Assembly (NCBI GenBank): GCA_022414725.1
Contig: CM039464.1
Location: forward strand, 6,314,814 to 6,378,813
Reading direction: 5' to 3'
Source of the DNA: Microglena sp. YARC
Lineage: Eukaryota > Chlorophyta > Chlorophyceae > Chlamydomonadales > Chlamydomonadaceae
DNA: 64,000 nt
Shown here: piece after piece, positions 1 to 8,946 of the stretch
Layout: every line of letters starts with the position of its first letter
Numbering within the stretch: the first letter of the stretch is position 1
Notes under the pieces: model-generated
Databases searched by the model: none
Told to the model about the DNA's origin: nothing
Seen by the model: the letters and a program-made list of their open reading frames with translations, nothing else
Program-made: the position numbers and the translations under genes

Positions 1-49
1 TGTGATAACGTCATGATCCTTGTACAACAAGATTTGCAAAAACACGCCA

Positions 50-406
50 ATGCCGTTCCCCGTGTTCGCGCCCGACCTGTACTTCGCAAAGCAACACCTC
101 TCGGTCCCTGTATCGGATCCGGATGTCCAAGGTGCGCTTGACGCCTTCCACGAAAACTACAAGAACACGTTGGCCGAACTCGAGAAGCTGGTGATGCGGC
201 TGGTAGAACAACACGAGACGACATACATCCTCCGCAAGGTTCCCTACCGTGTCGTTGTGGAGATAGAAAGGAACATGAAATCGTTCCTGAAGCAGCTACA
301 TTTGCAAACAATAAACGATTTCCAGAATTTGGTCAACGTCGCTATAGAATTTAAAAAGAAACAGGTGCAAAACACGTCTATGTTTGTGTCAAAATCTCAG
401 AAATGA
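50..406 (+). CDS. hypothetical protein, 118 aa
   Basis: This small protein is not recognised. I chose the ATG at 50 because the same frame is open only from a TTG at 20, after a TGA at 14-16. It is mostly alpha-helical in character, with a Lys/Leu-rich C-terminal half and no signal peptide or membrane segment. Its stop overlaps the start of the next gene in an ATGA arrangement (403-406), which suggests the two are expressed together. Because the window starts just upstream, a longer original 5' part broken by the TGA cannot be excluded. Confidence 0.55.
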   Translation: MPFPVFAPDLYFAKQHLSVPVSDPDVQGALDAFHENYKNTLAELEKLVMRLVEQHETTYILRKVPYRVVVEIERNMKSFLKQLHLQTINDFQNLVNVAIEFKKKQVQNTSMFVSKSQK

Positions 407-1113
407 GTAACATGATTGTTGACTCCATTAGATCGGGTAACACGACCAAGGCGTGCATCGACGCTTTGGATGTCAAAACCCTTAGCGCGATGTTGGATGT
501 AGTTTCCTGTGTTTTCATGGACAACTACGAGAACGCGAAGTACGCTAGGTACCTCGTCATGCGGTGCGAGATGCTCGTAACCATCAAGAACAGAAACAAG
601 TTGTTCACAGAGATAGTCGCCATTTGTGCAAAGAACAACGCGCCCGTGCCGACGGGCAACACGAAATGCAAGCTCAAGTTTGATGGCGATGTTTTCCGAA
701 ACCGGGTCAAAGCATGGCAAGAAGCATGCACATCCGACGTGCAATCGGATTTCGCAAACATGGACATCGACAAGCTGTCAAAAATCAAAACGTTTCCGAT
801 CGAAATATAGGCGAAGTTCGTGCCGAGGAGGTTGTGGAAAGACCCGTTGTGGGCGATATGGAACGCTCTGTTGCTCGCCACGCAATGCAGGTACATCCAC
901 GACCTGTACTACATGTATGTGTTGCGTTTCAAGAAGTCCAACAAGGCCTGTCGGATTGCACTTTTGAAACACGCGCTAGGATGCTGCGAGGCAAACGAGT
1001 ACTCGACGTCGATGTTGTCCCTGTTGTGCGGCGTTGAAGCATACATGAAGTCGCCGTTCCTTTGTATCAAGGTTCCATTGCTTTCTGACGGTGCCTCCAC
1101 ACGTACCTTGTAA
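403..1113 (+). pseudogene. hypothetical protein, 236 codons, interrupted by in-frame TAG
   Basis: The reading frame starting with ATG at 403 runs to a TAG at 808-810 and then continues without a frame change to a TAA at 1111-1113. The downstream part has no ATG near its beginning and reads as ordinary protein (Trp/Leu/Tyr-rich, with a Cys-Cys pair), so I read it as one gene with a nonsense codon at residue 136. No family is recognised. Its 3' end overlaps the convergent membrane-protein gene by about 47 bases. A natural stop at 810 with a non-coding remainder is the alternative. Confidence 0.6.
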
Positions 1114-3646
1114 CCTGTTGCAAGGCGACGAGGATACATATCACGAACAGAAGTGTCCACACCTTGCCAACCGAATATTCCGATAAGTTGACATCTAACT
1201 TGAACCCGTTGAATGTTGTCCCCAAATACTTGGCGCACATGGGATTGTTGCTTTGATCGTTGCAAATGGACGGGATGCACATGTTGTCGATCTTCGTTCC
1301 GGACTGGCTCGAAAGGAATCTCGAGTATGTGCAAATTGTTTCAGCGAGGCGGACCCGGTGCTCGTCGTCGGTCGACCCATACCCGATTTCGGAAGGGCTT
1401 ACCGAAGATAAGTTGTAGTACGTGCGCATCAAGCCGGCGGGCAGCAAGAACTTCTTTTTGCCCTTTGCTTGCTTGTCATCCGGTTTGACACACCGGACAT
1501 GACCGTACCCGTCTGACAGGGCTACGCTTGACGCCTTGCATGGAGCGAAACAACCGAGACAGAAAGGTCCAACCACCATCTTTCGGAAGTAATTGCCAGC
1601 ATGTGCGTATTTGTTCTCGTACCAGTCGGTGGGAATCCGTTGGCACGCAAACCATTTCCGGAAGGCATACGATATACTGCCGCCTGTCAGCATGTCGAGT
1701 ACGAAGCCAATTAGGATGAAAAATGCACCAATCTGGTACACAACAAGCGTGATCATTGATGTCCATATAGTAAGGATGAATGGCACTATGAAAGTTCCAA
1801 TTAACAACAGTATGGGCGACAAAAGCATCAGGATCACAAACAAGATGCACCATATCAACAAGACCAAAAGGCCGATTATCCAGTTGTGAAGATTCTTCAA
1901 GAATCCCGGGAGTGTCTTCACGAAGAACTTCCCGAGCGCCTTGAATACATCGGTTATGGGTTTGAACGCCTTGCCGATCCCTTTCGGTATCGCCTTGAAG
2001 AACTGGCCGATCTTGTTGATGAAGCCTTCGCCAGAGTACAGGGGGGACAGCCTGTATATGCCCAACAGGGGCCCGCCTTTGATCGTGGGCTTGTACTTGT
2101 TCGCCCATTTCTTCGCCAGCTCCGGGAAATGCTTGAAGCTTTCCGCAACCTTCAAACCGAAGTTTTTCCACAATTTGAAAACGTTTTTGCCCCAGCTCAC
2201 GATACAATTGATTAACAGGTCGATGTAGTATTTTGCGACATGCGACCATTGCAACTTGTACACGCGCAATGTTGCGGGGAAGTCATAATCTGTTGTGAAA
2301 CACGTTGCGATGCATGCGTTCACTTTAAGACGTGCCAAGCCCATGATGGCTTTCTTGACATGGTGGTCATTTGCCTTTTCCGTTTTGATTTCTTTGTACA
2401 ATTCCTCGCACATCAACAGCTTCTCTTTGACCAAGTCAAAACTGTTGTAGGTGCTAGCAACAAATTTGATCTTGTACAGTTCCTTGTCATCCAACTTGAT
2501 GTCATATGCGTTGATGATCGCGAGCACATCCGCAAACTTGTTGCCACGCACATACCCGCCGATCTTCGTTTTCTCTTCATCACTCAGTTGGATGATCGGC
2601 GGCATTTCACCTGTAGATGCCGCGGCCTTGATGTTCCTAAACTTCATTACCGCGCCGCCGGCTAAAAGAAGGTTTATTACGATCAAAAAATGGTCTACGA
2701 CCTTGTCGAGGACCGCTTTGTAATCCTCCCTGGACTCATAATCGAGCACCTTGGCCAACTCGGTATTGTGCCGTCCGGTCCGGAAGAACGAGATCGATGC
2801 GTACTGTATGAAATCCATATTGTCCTCGCGTTCGGGAATGCTCGAAAGAGCCGCGTATGCGCCAAGAATCTTCCCAAAGATTGAAAGGTTGTTTGCATCT
2901 CTTTTCTCGAGTGCATCAACTGGGCTTGAGTACGCCCCTGAATCTGGATAAGTCTGGTATAACGTGTTCCATACATCGTCCGTGCACTTGCCGCTGTCCG
3001 TCCTAAATTTCTTACTTATGGATTCCAAATACTCTTGGTCAAGGGCTTCCGATATGAAGTGGAATATTCTGCTATTGGGGTTGATCACCTCGCCACCAAT
3101 GATGACGGTCATGATGGAATCCGCGTCCATTTGTTTGGCAACTTGTGGAACATCAAACCCCGTCTCGGACAGGTTTTTCATTAGCATGACGACGTATTTC
3201 CTGACATCTTCCGACGCCAACGCAGACCTCAATCCGTCAATCGCGGTGTCCACGCAAGTGACATACGTCCGCACGTTGTCCATCAGTTCTGCATCACGTT
3301 GCGCAATGCTCTTTACATTCTCCACGGCCTTGAAGTCGAGATAGACTTCGCTCATCGACTGTATGAGGTTGGATTTGTAGGTGTGGTTGTAATCTGCAAC
3401 GTTGTCTTTGTTGCTTCGTTGGTATCGACTGGTGAACATGTGCAGGAGTTTCACAATGATGTAAATGATGAGGGCCAAAACCAACAAGAACACCAATGCC
3501 AACAATACTTTGACGCTTCCCAACAATGACTTGTGACACACCTTCAAAACTCCCACCACGAATTTTCCAAAGGCAACACACACACTCCTGAGAGTGTCCA
3601 CGAGCGTTGTTTTCTTCTGGTAACGACTTGCATCGCCCCCTTCCAT
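1067..3646 (-). CDS. large multi-pass membrane protein, 859 aa
   Basis: The longest intact minus-strand gene of the first 20 kb. It has a hydrophobic segment near residues 45-72, a long hydrophilic helical region, a further weak hydrophobic stretch near 310-330, a dense cluster of membrane segments at about 575-650, a Cys-rich region after it and a last membrane span at about 830-850 followed by a basic tail. Such an architecture fits a virion or virus-factory membrane protein, but no family is recognised. The ATG at 3646 is the first in frame. It is divergent from the small secreted protein at 3693, sharing a 46-bp AT-rich intergenic promoter region. Confidence 0.8.
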   Translation of the reverse strand: MEGGDASRYQKKTTLVDTLRSVCVAFGKFVVGVLKVCHKSLLGSVKVLLALVFLLVLALIIYIIVKLLHMFTSRYQRSNKDNVADYNHTYKSNLIQSMSEVYLDFKAVENVKSIAQRDAELMDNVRTYVTCVDTAIDGLRSALASEDVRKYVVMLMKNLSETGFDVPQVAKQMDADSIMTVIIGGEVINPNSRIFHFISEALDQEYLESISKKFRTDSGKCTDDVWNTLYQTYPDSGAYSSPVDALEKRDANNLSIFGKILGAYAALSSIPEREDNMDFIQYASISFFRTGRHNTELAKVLDYESREDYKAVLDKVVDHFLIVINLLLAGGAVMKFRNIKAAASTGEMPPIIQLSDEEKTKIGGYVRGNKFADVLAIINAYDIKLDDKELYKIKFVASTYNSFDLVKEKLLMCEELYKEIKTEKANDHHVKKAIMGLARLKVNACIATCFTTDYDFPATLRVYKLQWSHVAKYYIDLLINCIVSWGKNVFKLWKNFGLKVAESFKHFPELAKKWANKYKPTIKGGPLLGIYRLSPLYSGEGFINKIGQFFKAIPKGIGKAFKPITDVFKALGKFFVKTLPGFLKNLHNWIIGLLVLLIWCILFVILMLLSPILLLIGTFIVPFILTIWTSMITLVVYQIGAFFILIGFVLDMLTGGSISYAFRKWFACQRIPTDWYENKYAHAGNYFRKMVVGPFCLGCFAPCKASSVALSDGYGHVRCVKPDDKQAKGKKKFLLPAGLMRTYYNLSSVSPSEIGYGSTDDEHRVRLAETICTYSRFLSSQSGTKIDNMCIPSICNDQSNNPMCAKYLGTTFNGFKLDVNLSEYSVGKVWTLLFVICILVALQQVTRYVWRHRQKAMEP

Positions 3647-3692
3647 TTACCCTTACCCACAAAGTAAACACAAAATCTGGACAAACAATAAC

Positions 3693-4163
3693 ATGAAGGT
3701 CGTCGTCGGTCTTCTAGTCGTCGGTATCACACTCCTTGAAATTTGTAGGTGTTTTGTCCCGTTGCGTGAGGCATATTCGGAATTGGACGGGCTTGCTAAA
3801 GAATTCGCCAACACCGCTACGAAATCCAAGGCATTGGAAGCTAAAACAGGTGGTGCCGTTAAAGAGTACCGAGCCAACCAGCCCATGATTTTGACGCAAA
3901 CCCCTGGTCAAAGCTCAATGACAATCCAACCTATGTCGGAAGACAACAATGTCGGGGAAGGCAGGGACGGGGACGGGGAGAGCTCTGGTGGCGGCGGTGG
4001 TGGTGAAAGTGGAGGTGGCGGTGGAGGCGGCGCGAACTGTTGTTGCCCCCCTGCTCCCGCTGCTGCTGGTGGTGGAGGCGGCGGCGGCAACGAAGAGGTT
4101 GTCAAGGAGCTAAAGGAAATGAAAAAAATAATGCAAAAAGCCCTTGGGGATATGAAAAAATAG
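3693..4163 (+). CDS. small secreted or anchored Gly-rich protein, 156 aa
   Basis: The first 20 residues form a signal peptide or signal anchor (Lys followed by Val/Leu/Ile-rich core). A helical stretch follows, then a low-complexity region at about residues 95-135 made of glycine runs with an NCCC cluster and a Pro/Ala patch, then a short Lys-rich helical tail. The composition suggests a flexible linker between two helices in a virion surface or membrane protein. No family is recognised. The minus-strand frame opposite is a proline-rich shadow. Confidence 0.65.
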   Translation: MKVVVGLLVVGITLLEICRCFVPLREAYSELDGLAKEFANTATKSKALEAKTGGAVKEYRANQPMILTQTPGQSSMTIQPMSEDNNVGEGRDGDGESSGGGGGGESGGGGGGGANCCCPPAPAAAGGGGGGGNEEVVKELKEMKKIMQKALGDMKK

Positions 4164-4194
4164 CATATATGACCGTGATTCCGAAGAAGAAAAA

Positions 4195-4686
4195 ATGGAA
4201 GAATTCACATGCATCACCCGTGCTCTTGTACAACAAAAGCTCCCATTCATGTTGTGGTGCACGGAAACAGGTATGATGTCAGACAACATGTTTGTGACAA
4301 GATATGAGAACAAAGACTACATGTTTGACGAACTCGTTTGTGTAGTCCAAGTCCCAGACGCCCGTGTGCTTGAGGAAGTGATGTGCGCCTTCGCCAAAGC
4401 AACACGCAAGGACGCCATTGTGTACTTTGCCCCATGTATTGTCCCACTTGTACTGGCAGACGTCGTTGGCTTGCGCTTTCACCACGCCATAAACTCCATC
4501 AGCGTCGATCCCAGGACAATCTTTGCAGCAGCGTACGAACTCCACGACGACGGTGTGGACGACTTGCTGGAATACGTCGCAAAGATTGCCGAAGCCAACG
4601 TCATATCCCGCGATCACGAGACACAAGAGTACTTCGATCAACAGTGGGAATTATTGTTATCGAGCCAATGTAATGGAGTTTATTGA
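4195..4686 (+). CDS. hypothetical protein, 163 aa
   Basis: Open from ATG 4195 to the stop at 4686, overlapping the next gene's start (4673) by 14 bases. It contains a mixture of beta and helical segments with several Cys and no membrane segment. No family recognised. The AT-rich leader (GCATATAT at about 4163) resembles other viral gene leaders here. Confidence 0.6.
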   Translation: MEEFTCITRALVQQKLPFMLWCTETGMMSDNMFVTRYENKDYMFDELVCVVQVPDARVLEEVMCAFAKATRKDAIVYFAPCIVPLVLADVVGLRFHHAINSISVDPRTIFAAAYELHDDGVDDLLEYVAKIAEANVISRDHETQEYFDQQWELLLSSQCNGVY

Positions 4687-5923
4687 CTCTCCGAACTACG
4701 TCAAAGTGGCAGGGTTCAGGTCGGTGAATGGGTGCACCATTGTTGGGGCGAATGCGGCGCCGTTCCTTGGTGGCCAAAACAACAACGTGTATGGTCTTTC
4801 TGCAATGGCGAATGCGACCACCGGGGACGAGAACACCATCATCGGAAAGGATTGCGCTTTCAACACAAACAACATTTACCGGAATCTGTACATTGGCAAC
4901 CAAACGGCATTTGTTGCGAGCGGGAATGACAACGTAGCCATAGGTCATGCGGCATGTTTGAACAGCCGCGCGTTGACAAGGAATGTGTGTTTGGGGCCCC
5001 AAATAGCGCAAAACAGAAATGGGTCTTTGAATGTCATCGTAGGCACGCAATCAGATTTCAACGGCGTGCAGAACATAATCGTTGGCAATAAAAATCAGGC
5101 GTTGTCCGACAATTGTATTGTAATCGGGTCCGGGATCACGGCCACCAAGCCGAACTCGATCATCATAGGGGGCAAGGGCGTGACCGATGTTAGGATAGGG
5201 GATTCGGTCCAGTTCGGGAGTTCTTCCACGCTCATTGTAAAGTACGGCATCGACGTGCAAGGCCCGTTGCCGTCATTCATCAGAACCCCGTTGTTCGTCA
5301 ACAACACTTGCGTTATTTCCGACATGTTGTCCGTGCCCAAACTCGTCATCAACGACCATTGGACGGTTGCCACATCCAACAACGACCTGATGTTCTATTC
5401 GAAAAACAACGCAGCTACATATTTCAACGATACGTTCGAAGCAGGGGTCCTGAACTTTACCGGCCAACACAGATGTTGCATGAATAGTGCGAAGAAATTC
5501 ATGATTGGCATGATCGTACGAAGCACGGGAAAATACAAGAATTTGGACGGGTTAACGAAACCAACCATGAACGAGTCCATTCTCGTTGTCGAGTTGAGCA
5601 CGGGGAAGAATGATGCCTCCGTGTTTGGAGTCATTAGCGGGATGAAGACCGACTTCAAGCTTGGTAACCTCGTCTTCAAGCCCAAGGTCAGCAAAGACAA
5701 AAGGGTCATGGTGAATTCTGTGGGAGAGGGAGCAATGTGGGTGTGTGATGAGAACGGGCCGCTGAAGAATGGGGACTTGATCACAACTTCATCTATCGCA
5801 GGTTACGGGTGTAGATTGTTGGACGATGTCGTGCGGAATTACACGGTCGCGAAAATCACATGCGACTGCGACTTTAGCAACGGATTGCATGCGTGTTTGG
5901 TGGGTGTTGTTTACAAGTGTTGA
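4673..5923 (+). CDS. fibre-like protein with YadA-head-like repeats, 416 aa
   Basis: The N-terminal 200 residues contain repeated short beta motifs of the type NxxIVGxxN/AIGxxA spaced by about 15 residues, as in trimeric autotransporter heads and phage or giant-virus fibres. The C-terminal part (from about residue 290) carries a block around VNSVGEGAMWVCDENG and a downstream GYG and NYTVAKITCDCDF, which I associate with C-terminal modules of large-virus and phage fibre proteins. It is therefore probably a trimeric virion surface fibre. I chose ATG 4673 rather than the open frame from 4523 because the earlier part is antisense-like and overlaps the preceding gene. Family name is uncertain. Confidence 0.7.
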   Translation: MEFIDSPNYVKVAGFRSVNGCTIVGANAAPFLGGQNNNVYGLSAMANATTGDENTIIGKDCAFNTNNIYRNLYIGNQTAFVASGNDNVAIGHAACLNSRALTRNVCLGPQIAQNRNGSLNVIVGTQSDFNGVQNIIVGNKNQALSDNCIVIGSGITATKPNSIIIGGKGVTDVRIGDSVQFGSSSTLIVKYGIDVQGPLPSFIRTPLFVNNTCVISDMLSVPKLVINDHWTVATSNNDLMFYSKNNAATYFNDTFEAGVLNFTGQHRCCMNSAKKFMIGMIVRSTGKYKNLDGLTKPTMNESILVVELSTGKNDASVFGVISGMKTDFKLGNLVFKPKVSKDKRVMVNSVGEGAMWVCDENGPLKNGDLITTSSIAGYGCRLLDDVVRNYTVAKITCDCDFSNGLHACLVGVVYKC

Positions 5924-5947
5924 AGATATTTCGTGTTCTATATGTAA

Positions 5948-7357
5948 ATGGCATCGTTGTACGGATCTCTGGTTTCAAGCCCAACCGTTAACATCAATTA
6001 CAAGAACCAGAACACGATTTACCCGCCGATGACGGATGCGGTGTCCGTGTTGGGGCCCCTTTTCGTGCCCAGCGCGTACGCGCGCGACCTTGATCGCATC
6101 GAGCTCGGCTCTTCCGGCCAGGTTTCGATCGGCCTGCTCGACACGTTTGCGCTGAACATTAGGAAAAAGACAGTCGTACAAAGCCCCACCGTTTTTGAGG
6201 CGGTAGATAACCAACCCATTGAGTTCAGCCCGGGCGACAGCGCCAAGACTTTCGTTGCCGGTGACCTGATTATCAGCGGATCGGGGGCGAACACACGCGA
6301 CACAACGTTTGCAAACACGGCAAATGCTTTCCATTTCGCCAATCTCGTGGACATCTCAAAGCAGACGGACGGGAGTACCGCATTGAAATCATTCAGCGAC
6401 CTTGCCATTGCGTCGGCGCAGACATTTTTCACAGACTCGAACGCCATCCCTAGCAAGATCGCGGCATTCGTGGCGAGCCCGACCGAAGGGAACGTGCTAA
6501 CCATGTACAAACACAAGACAACGAATCGTGCCGAGATCCAAGCGATTAACGACGGGCCCAACCCCACCATTTGGCCGCTTGTCATCAAGTCCCAGAAGTT
6601 GCAGATCAACGATGGCGTGCAATCCATTTTGAACGTGTCCAAGGTCAACAACAACAGCACGTACATCACCGCGGGGGATGCATCGAATCCTCTCAAACTC
6701 CACCTCGACCCCACGGACCTTGCCAAGACGGTGGAGCTGGGAAACACGACAACATACAAGCAGATTGTGACGGGCGTGAACAACGTCACTTCCAGCTACC
6801 AAGCGTTCGACATCCTCACCCCGGACGCTGACAGCCAGGGCTTCCGATTTCTGCAGAACCTCACCATCGATCCCACCAAGTCGGTTTACTTCAACAACGT
6901 GTATCCGAGCGATGCGACGGGCCCCATTGTGTTGAACGGGGGCGTGCAAATTCTGGGAAGCCTGTTGGTCAAGGATGCAATCAACCAGACCAACGTGAAC
7001 TACCTTTCGGTAAAGGACAAAAACATCATTCTCGCCGATGGCGCGCCCACCGCGCTCGATTCTAGCGGCGCCGGCCTGATCATCAACAGCAAGCTGCCGT
7101 ACAACCCCACACTGGAATGGTTTGTCGGCAGTTCGAAAACCACGGAGGTTGCGGTCCAACAGGCAAACATAACGGACGACAGCTATTGGTAGATATCCGG
7201 AGGGCACTTCCGCATCAAAGGCGACAACACAGAGTACGGCCTACGCGTCAACAACAAGGGCGAGCTAGAAGTGTTCAAGGTCGTGTATGTGAATGGCATT
7301 CCCAACTCCCCGTCGGTGGTTGCTCGTTTCGGGTCCGTGTTCACTCGGCCGCAATAA
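5948..7357 (+). pseudogene. fibre-like protein with in-frame TAG, 469 codons
   Basis: A beta-rich fibre-like protein, open from ATG 5948 (leader TATGTAA) to a TAG at 7190-7192, then continuing in frame to a TAA at 7355-7357. The region after the TAG reads ISGGHFRIKG and aligns with the C-terminal modules of two other fibre genes in this window (at 10274 and 20586), which read WELSGGNFMIKG and WEMSGGNFLMKG. The stop thus occupies exactly the position of a conserved glutamate codon. This makes a nonsense mutation near certain. The gene follows the fibre gene at 4673 by 24 bases. Confidence 0.8.
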
Positions 7358-7832
7358 ACGTCGACATCAATACCAAGAAAACTTGGTACAACGTGACGTG
7401 CGGCGCGATGATCATCTTTGAGTTCCGGTAAACAATCAACTTTGCTTTTTTGACACATTTCTTGTATGCGGTCGGCATATCACTCATGTTTTCGGGGAGG
7501 GTCATGGTTAAGATAGCAGACCTGTTCTCTGTGCAGAATTGGCTGCATAGGTACGCGGTCTTCGAAATGCTGGGCAAGGACATGATCGCATTGATGGTGA
7601 TCGGAGAATTGTGGTCCAAGCCGTTCGCTATCAAAGGATCGCTTACATCCGTTGCATGCCGAATCAAAACTTCTAGCAATTCGGTTTGCATGTCGTAGTA
7701 AAGTTTAAACATCGGGGTCTGCTTGAACCTTTCAACGTTTCGCATATGTTGTGGCGTGCACGACATGATGCACAAAATCACGAGGAGCGCCGCCCCAAGT
7801 ATCACGAATACTTCATTGCCGTGTTTTTTCAT
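7341..7832 (-). CDS. N-terminally anchored membrane protein, 163 aa
   Basis: The ATG at 7832 is followed by a charged MKKHGN stretch and a strong hydrophobic segment (residues 8-25) ending near a Cys, then a soluble helical domain with several Cys. This fits a small virion membrane protein with its bulk on one side. Its 3' end overlaps the convergent fibre gene by 17 bases. No family recognised. An upstream in-frame extension to 7940 overlaps the reductase gene antisense and is less likely. Confidence 0.65.
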   Translation of the reverse strand: MKKHGNEVFVILGAALLVILCIMSCTPQHMRNVERFKQTPMFKLYYDMQTELLEVLIRHATDVSDPLIANGLDHNSPITINAIMSLPSISKTAYLCSQFCTENRSAILTMTLPENMSDMPTAYKKCVKKAKLIVYRNSKMIIAPHVTLYQVFLVLMSTFIAAE

Positions 7833-7872
7833 TTCACAAATCTTTATAATGGATATCAAAATTCTTAAGTCG

Positions 7873-8832
7873 TCAGAATTCATCACAGATCGCATACTCC
7901 ATCTTCTTTCCCACATTCGCCAACGAATACTCTGATACACGCCTCTCGAAAAAGTTTGTTTTTCCCTCCAAGGAGATCCTCTCCATGAACGGGAATGGAT
8001 TCTTGCTGTTGTACACCTTGGAATAGCCCATCTGCAGAAGCAAGCGATCGGCGACGTACATTATGTATTGAATCATAGAGTCCTTGTTCATCCCCACCAA
8101 CTGGCAAGGAATAGCGTCCGTGATAAACTCCTTTTTGAGGTTGACGGCTTCCATCACGATCGCGGCCGCCGTCGGCTCGTCCATCTTGTCCGGAACATAT
8201 CTTGTGTACAAGAGGACCGCAAACACGGTGTGCAAAGCTTCATCGCGGCTAATCAATTCGTTGCTGAAGCACAGGCCCGGCAGCACGCCGCGCTCATTCA
8301 ACCAGTAGATGGCACAAAACGCCCCGCTGAAGAAGATCCCTTCCACGCATGCAAAAGCGAACAGCCTTTGCGCAAATGGGGCTTCCTTGTCCTCGATCCA
8401 TTTGATCGCCCATGTTGCTTTCTTCTTCACACAGTCGATGTTGTCGATCGCGTCAAACAGGGTTGCGCTCTCCGAAGTGTCCTTGATGTAGGTGTCGATC
8501 AGCAACGAGTATGTCTCCGCGTGGATGCTTTCGATTGCGATTTGGAAGGCGTAGAAGGACCTCGCCTCCGGCATGACAATCTCGTGCATGAAGCGCGCGG
8601 CAAGATTGTCATTCACTATCCCGTCGGACCCCGCAAAAAACGCCAAGACGTGTTTTAGGAAGTGTTGTTCGTTGGGTGCGAGCGCGTTCCAGTCGTTGAT
8701 GTCTTTGGACAGATCGACCTCTTCTGCTGTCCAAAAGGAGCTCTCCGCCTTCTTGTACATGTCCCACACATCCTTGTTCACGATCGGGAATGTGACATAC
8801 CGGTTCTTGGTGGAGGTCAAGAGTGGGTTCAT
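7873..8832 (-). CDS. nrdB/RRM2: ribonucleoside-diphosphate reductase small subunit (R2), 319 aa
   Basis: Class Ia R2 supplies the tyrosyl radical for reduction of ribonucleotides to deoxyribonucleotides. I see the family's iron-ligand helices (FYAFQIAIESIHAETYSLL with the radical Tyr in the following YSLLIDTYI), VEGIFFSGAF, and SNELISRDEALH with the later metal ligands. The C-terminus ends in an acidic CDEF, like the R1-binding tails of other R2 proteins. The start at 8832 (MNPLL) gives normal family length; the upstream open frame to 8958 overlaps the divergent cyclase gene. The frame is intact, in contrast to the broken large subunit at 11878. Confidence 0.95.
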   Translation of the reverse strand: MNPLLTSTKNRYVTFPIVNKDVWDMYKKAESSFWTAEEVDLSKDINDWNALAPNEQHFLKHVLAFFAGSDGIVNDNLAARFMHEIVMPEARSFYAFQIAIESIHAETYSLLIDTYIKDTSESATLFDAIDNIDCVKKKATWAIKWIEDKEAPFAQRLFAFACVEGIFFSGAFCAIYWLNERGVLPGLCFSNELISRDEALHTVFAVLLYTRYVPDKMDEPTAAAIVMEAVNLKKEFITDAIPCQLVGMNKDSMIQYIMYVADRLLLQMGYSKVYNSKNPFPFMERISLEGKTNFFERRVSEYSLANVGKKMEYAICDEF

Positions 8833-8946
8833 GGTTGCTACGTATATACTACCTACTAGAAAACTTAGCGTTATGCGTGTTTTTTGAACTCCGATCGAGC
8901 GAACGTTTGTTTCGGAAGTGTTCATGAATAAATTGGAATTGAGTGT

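Noticed and set aside
7357..7431. Second frameshift extending the 5948 fibre to 7431
   Set aside because: A protein-like stretch exists in another frame, but the shared module in the two paralogues also ends soon after FG, so the stop at 7357 is likely natural.
8068..8658. 196-codon plus frame over the small reductase subunit
   Set aside because: Antisense of a clear R2 gene.
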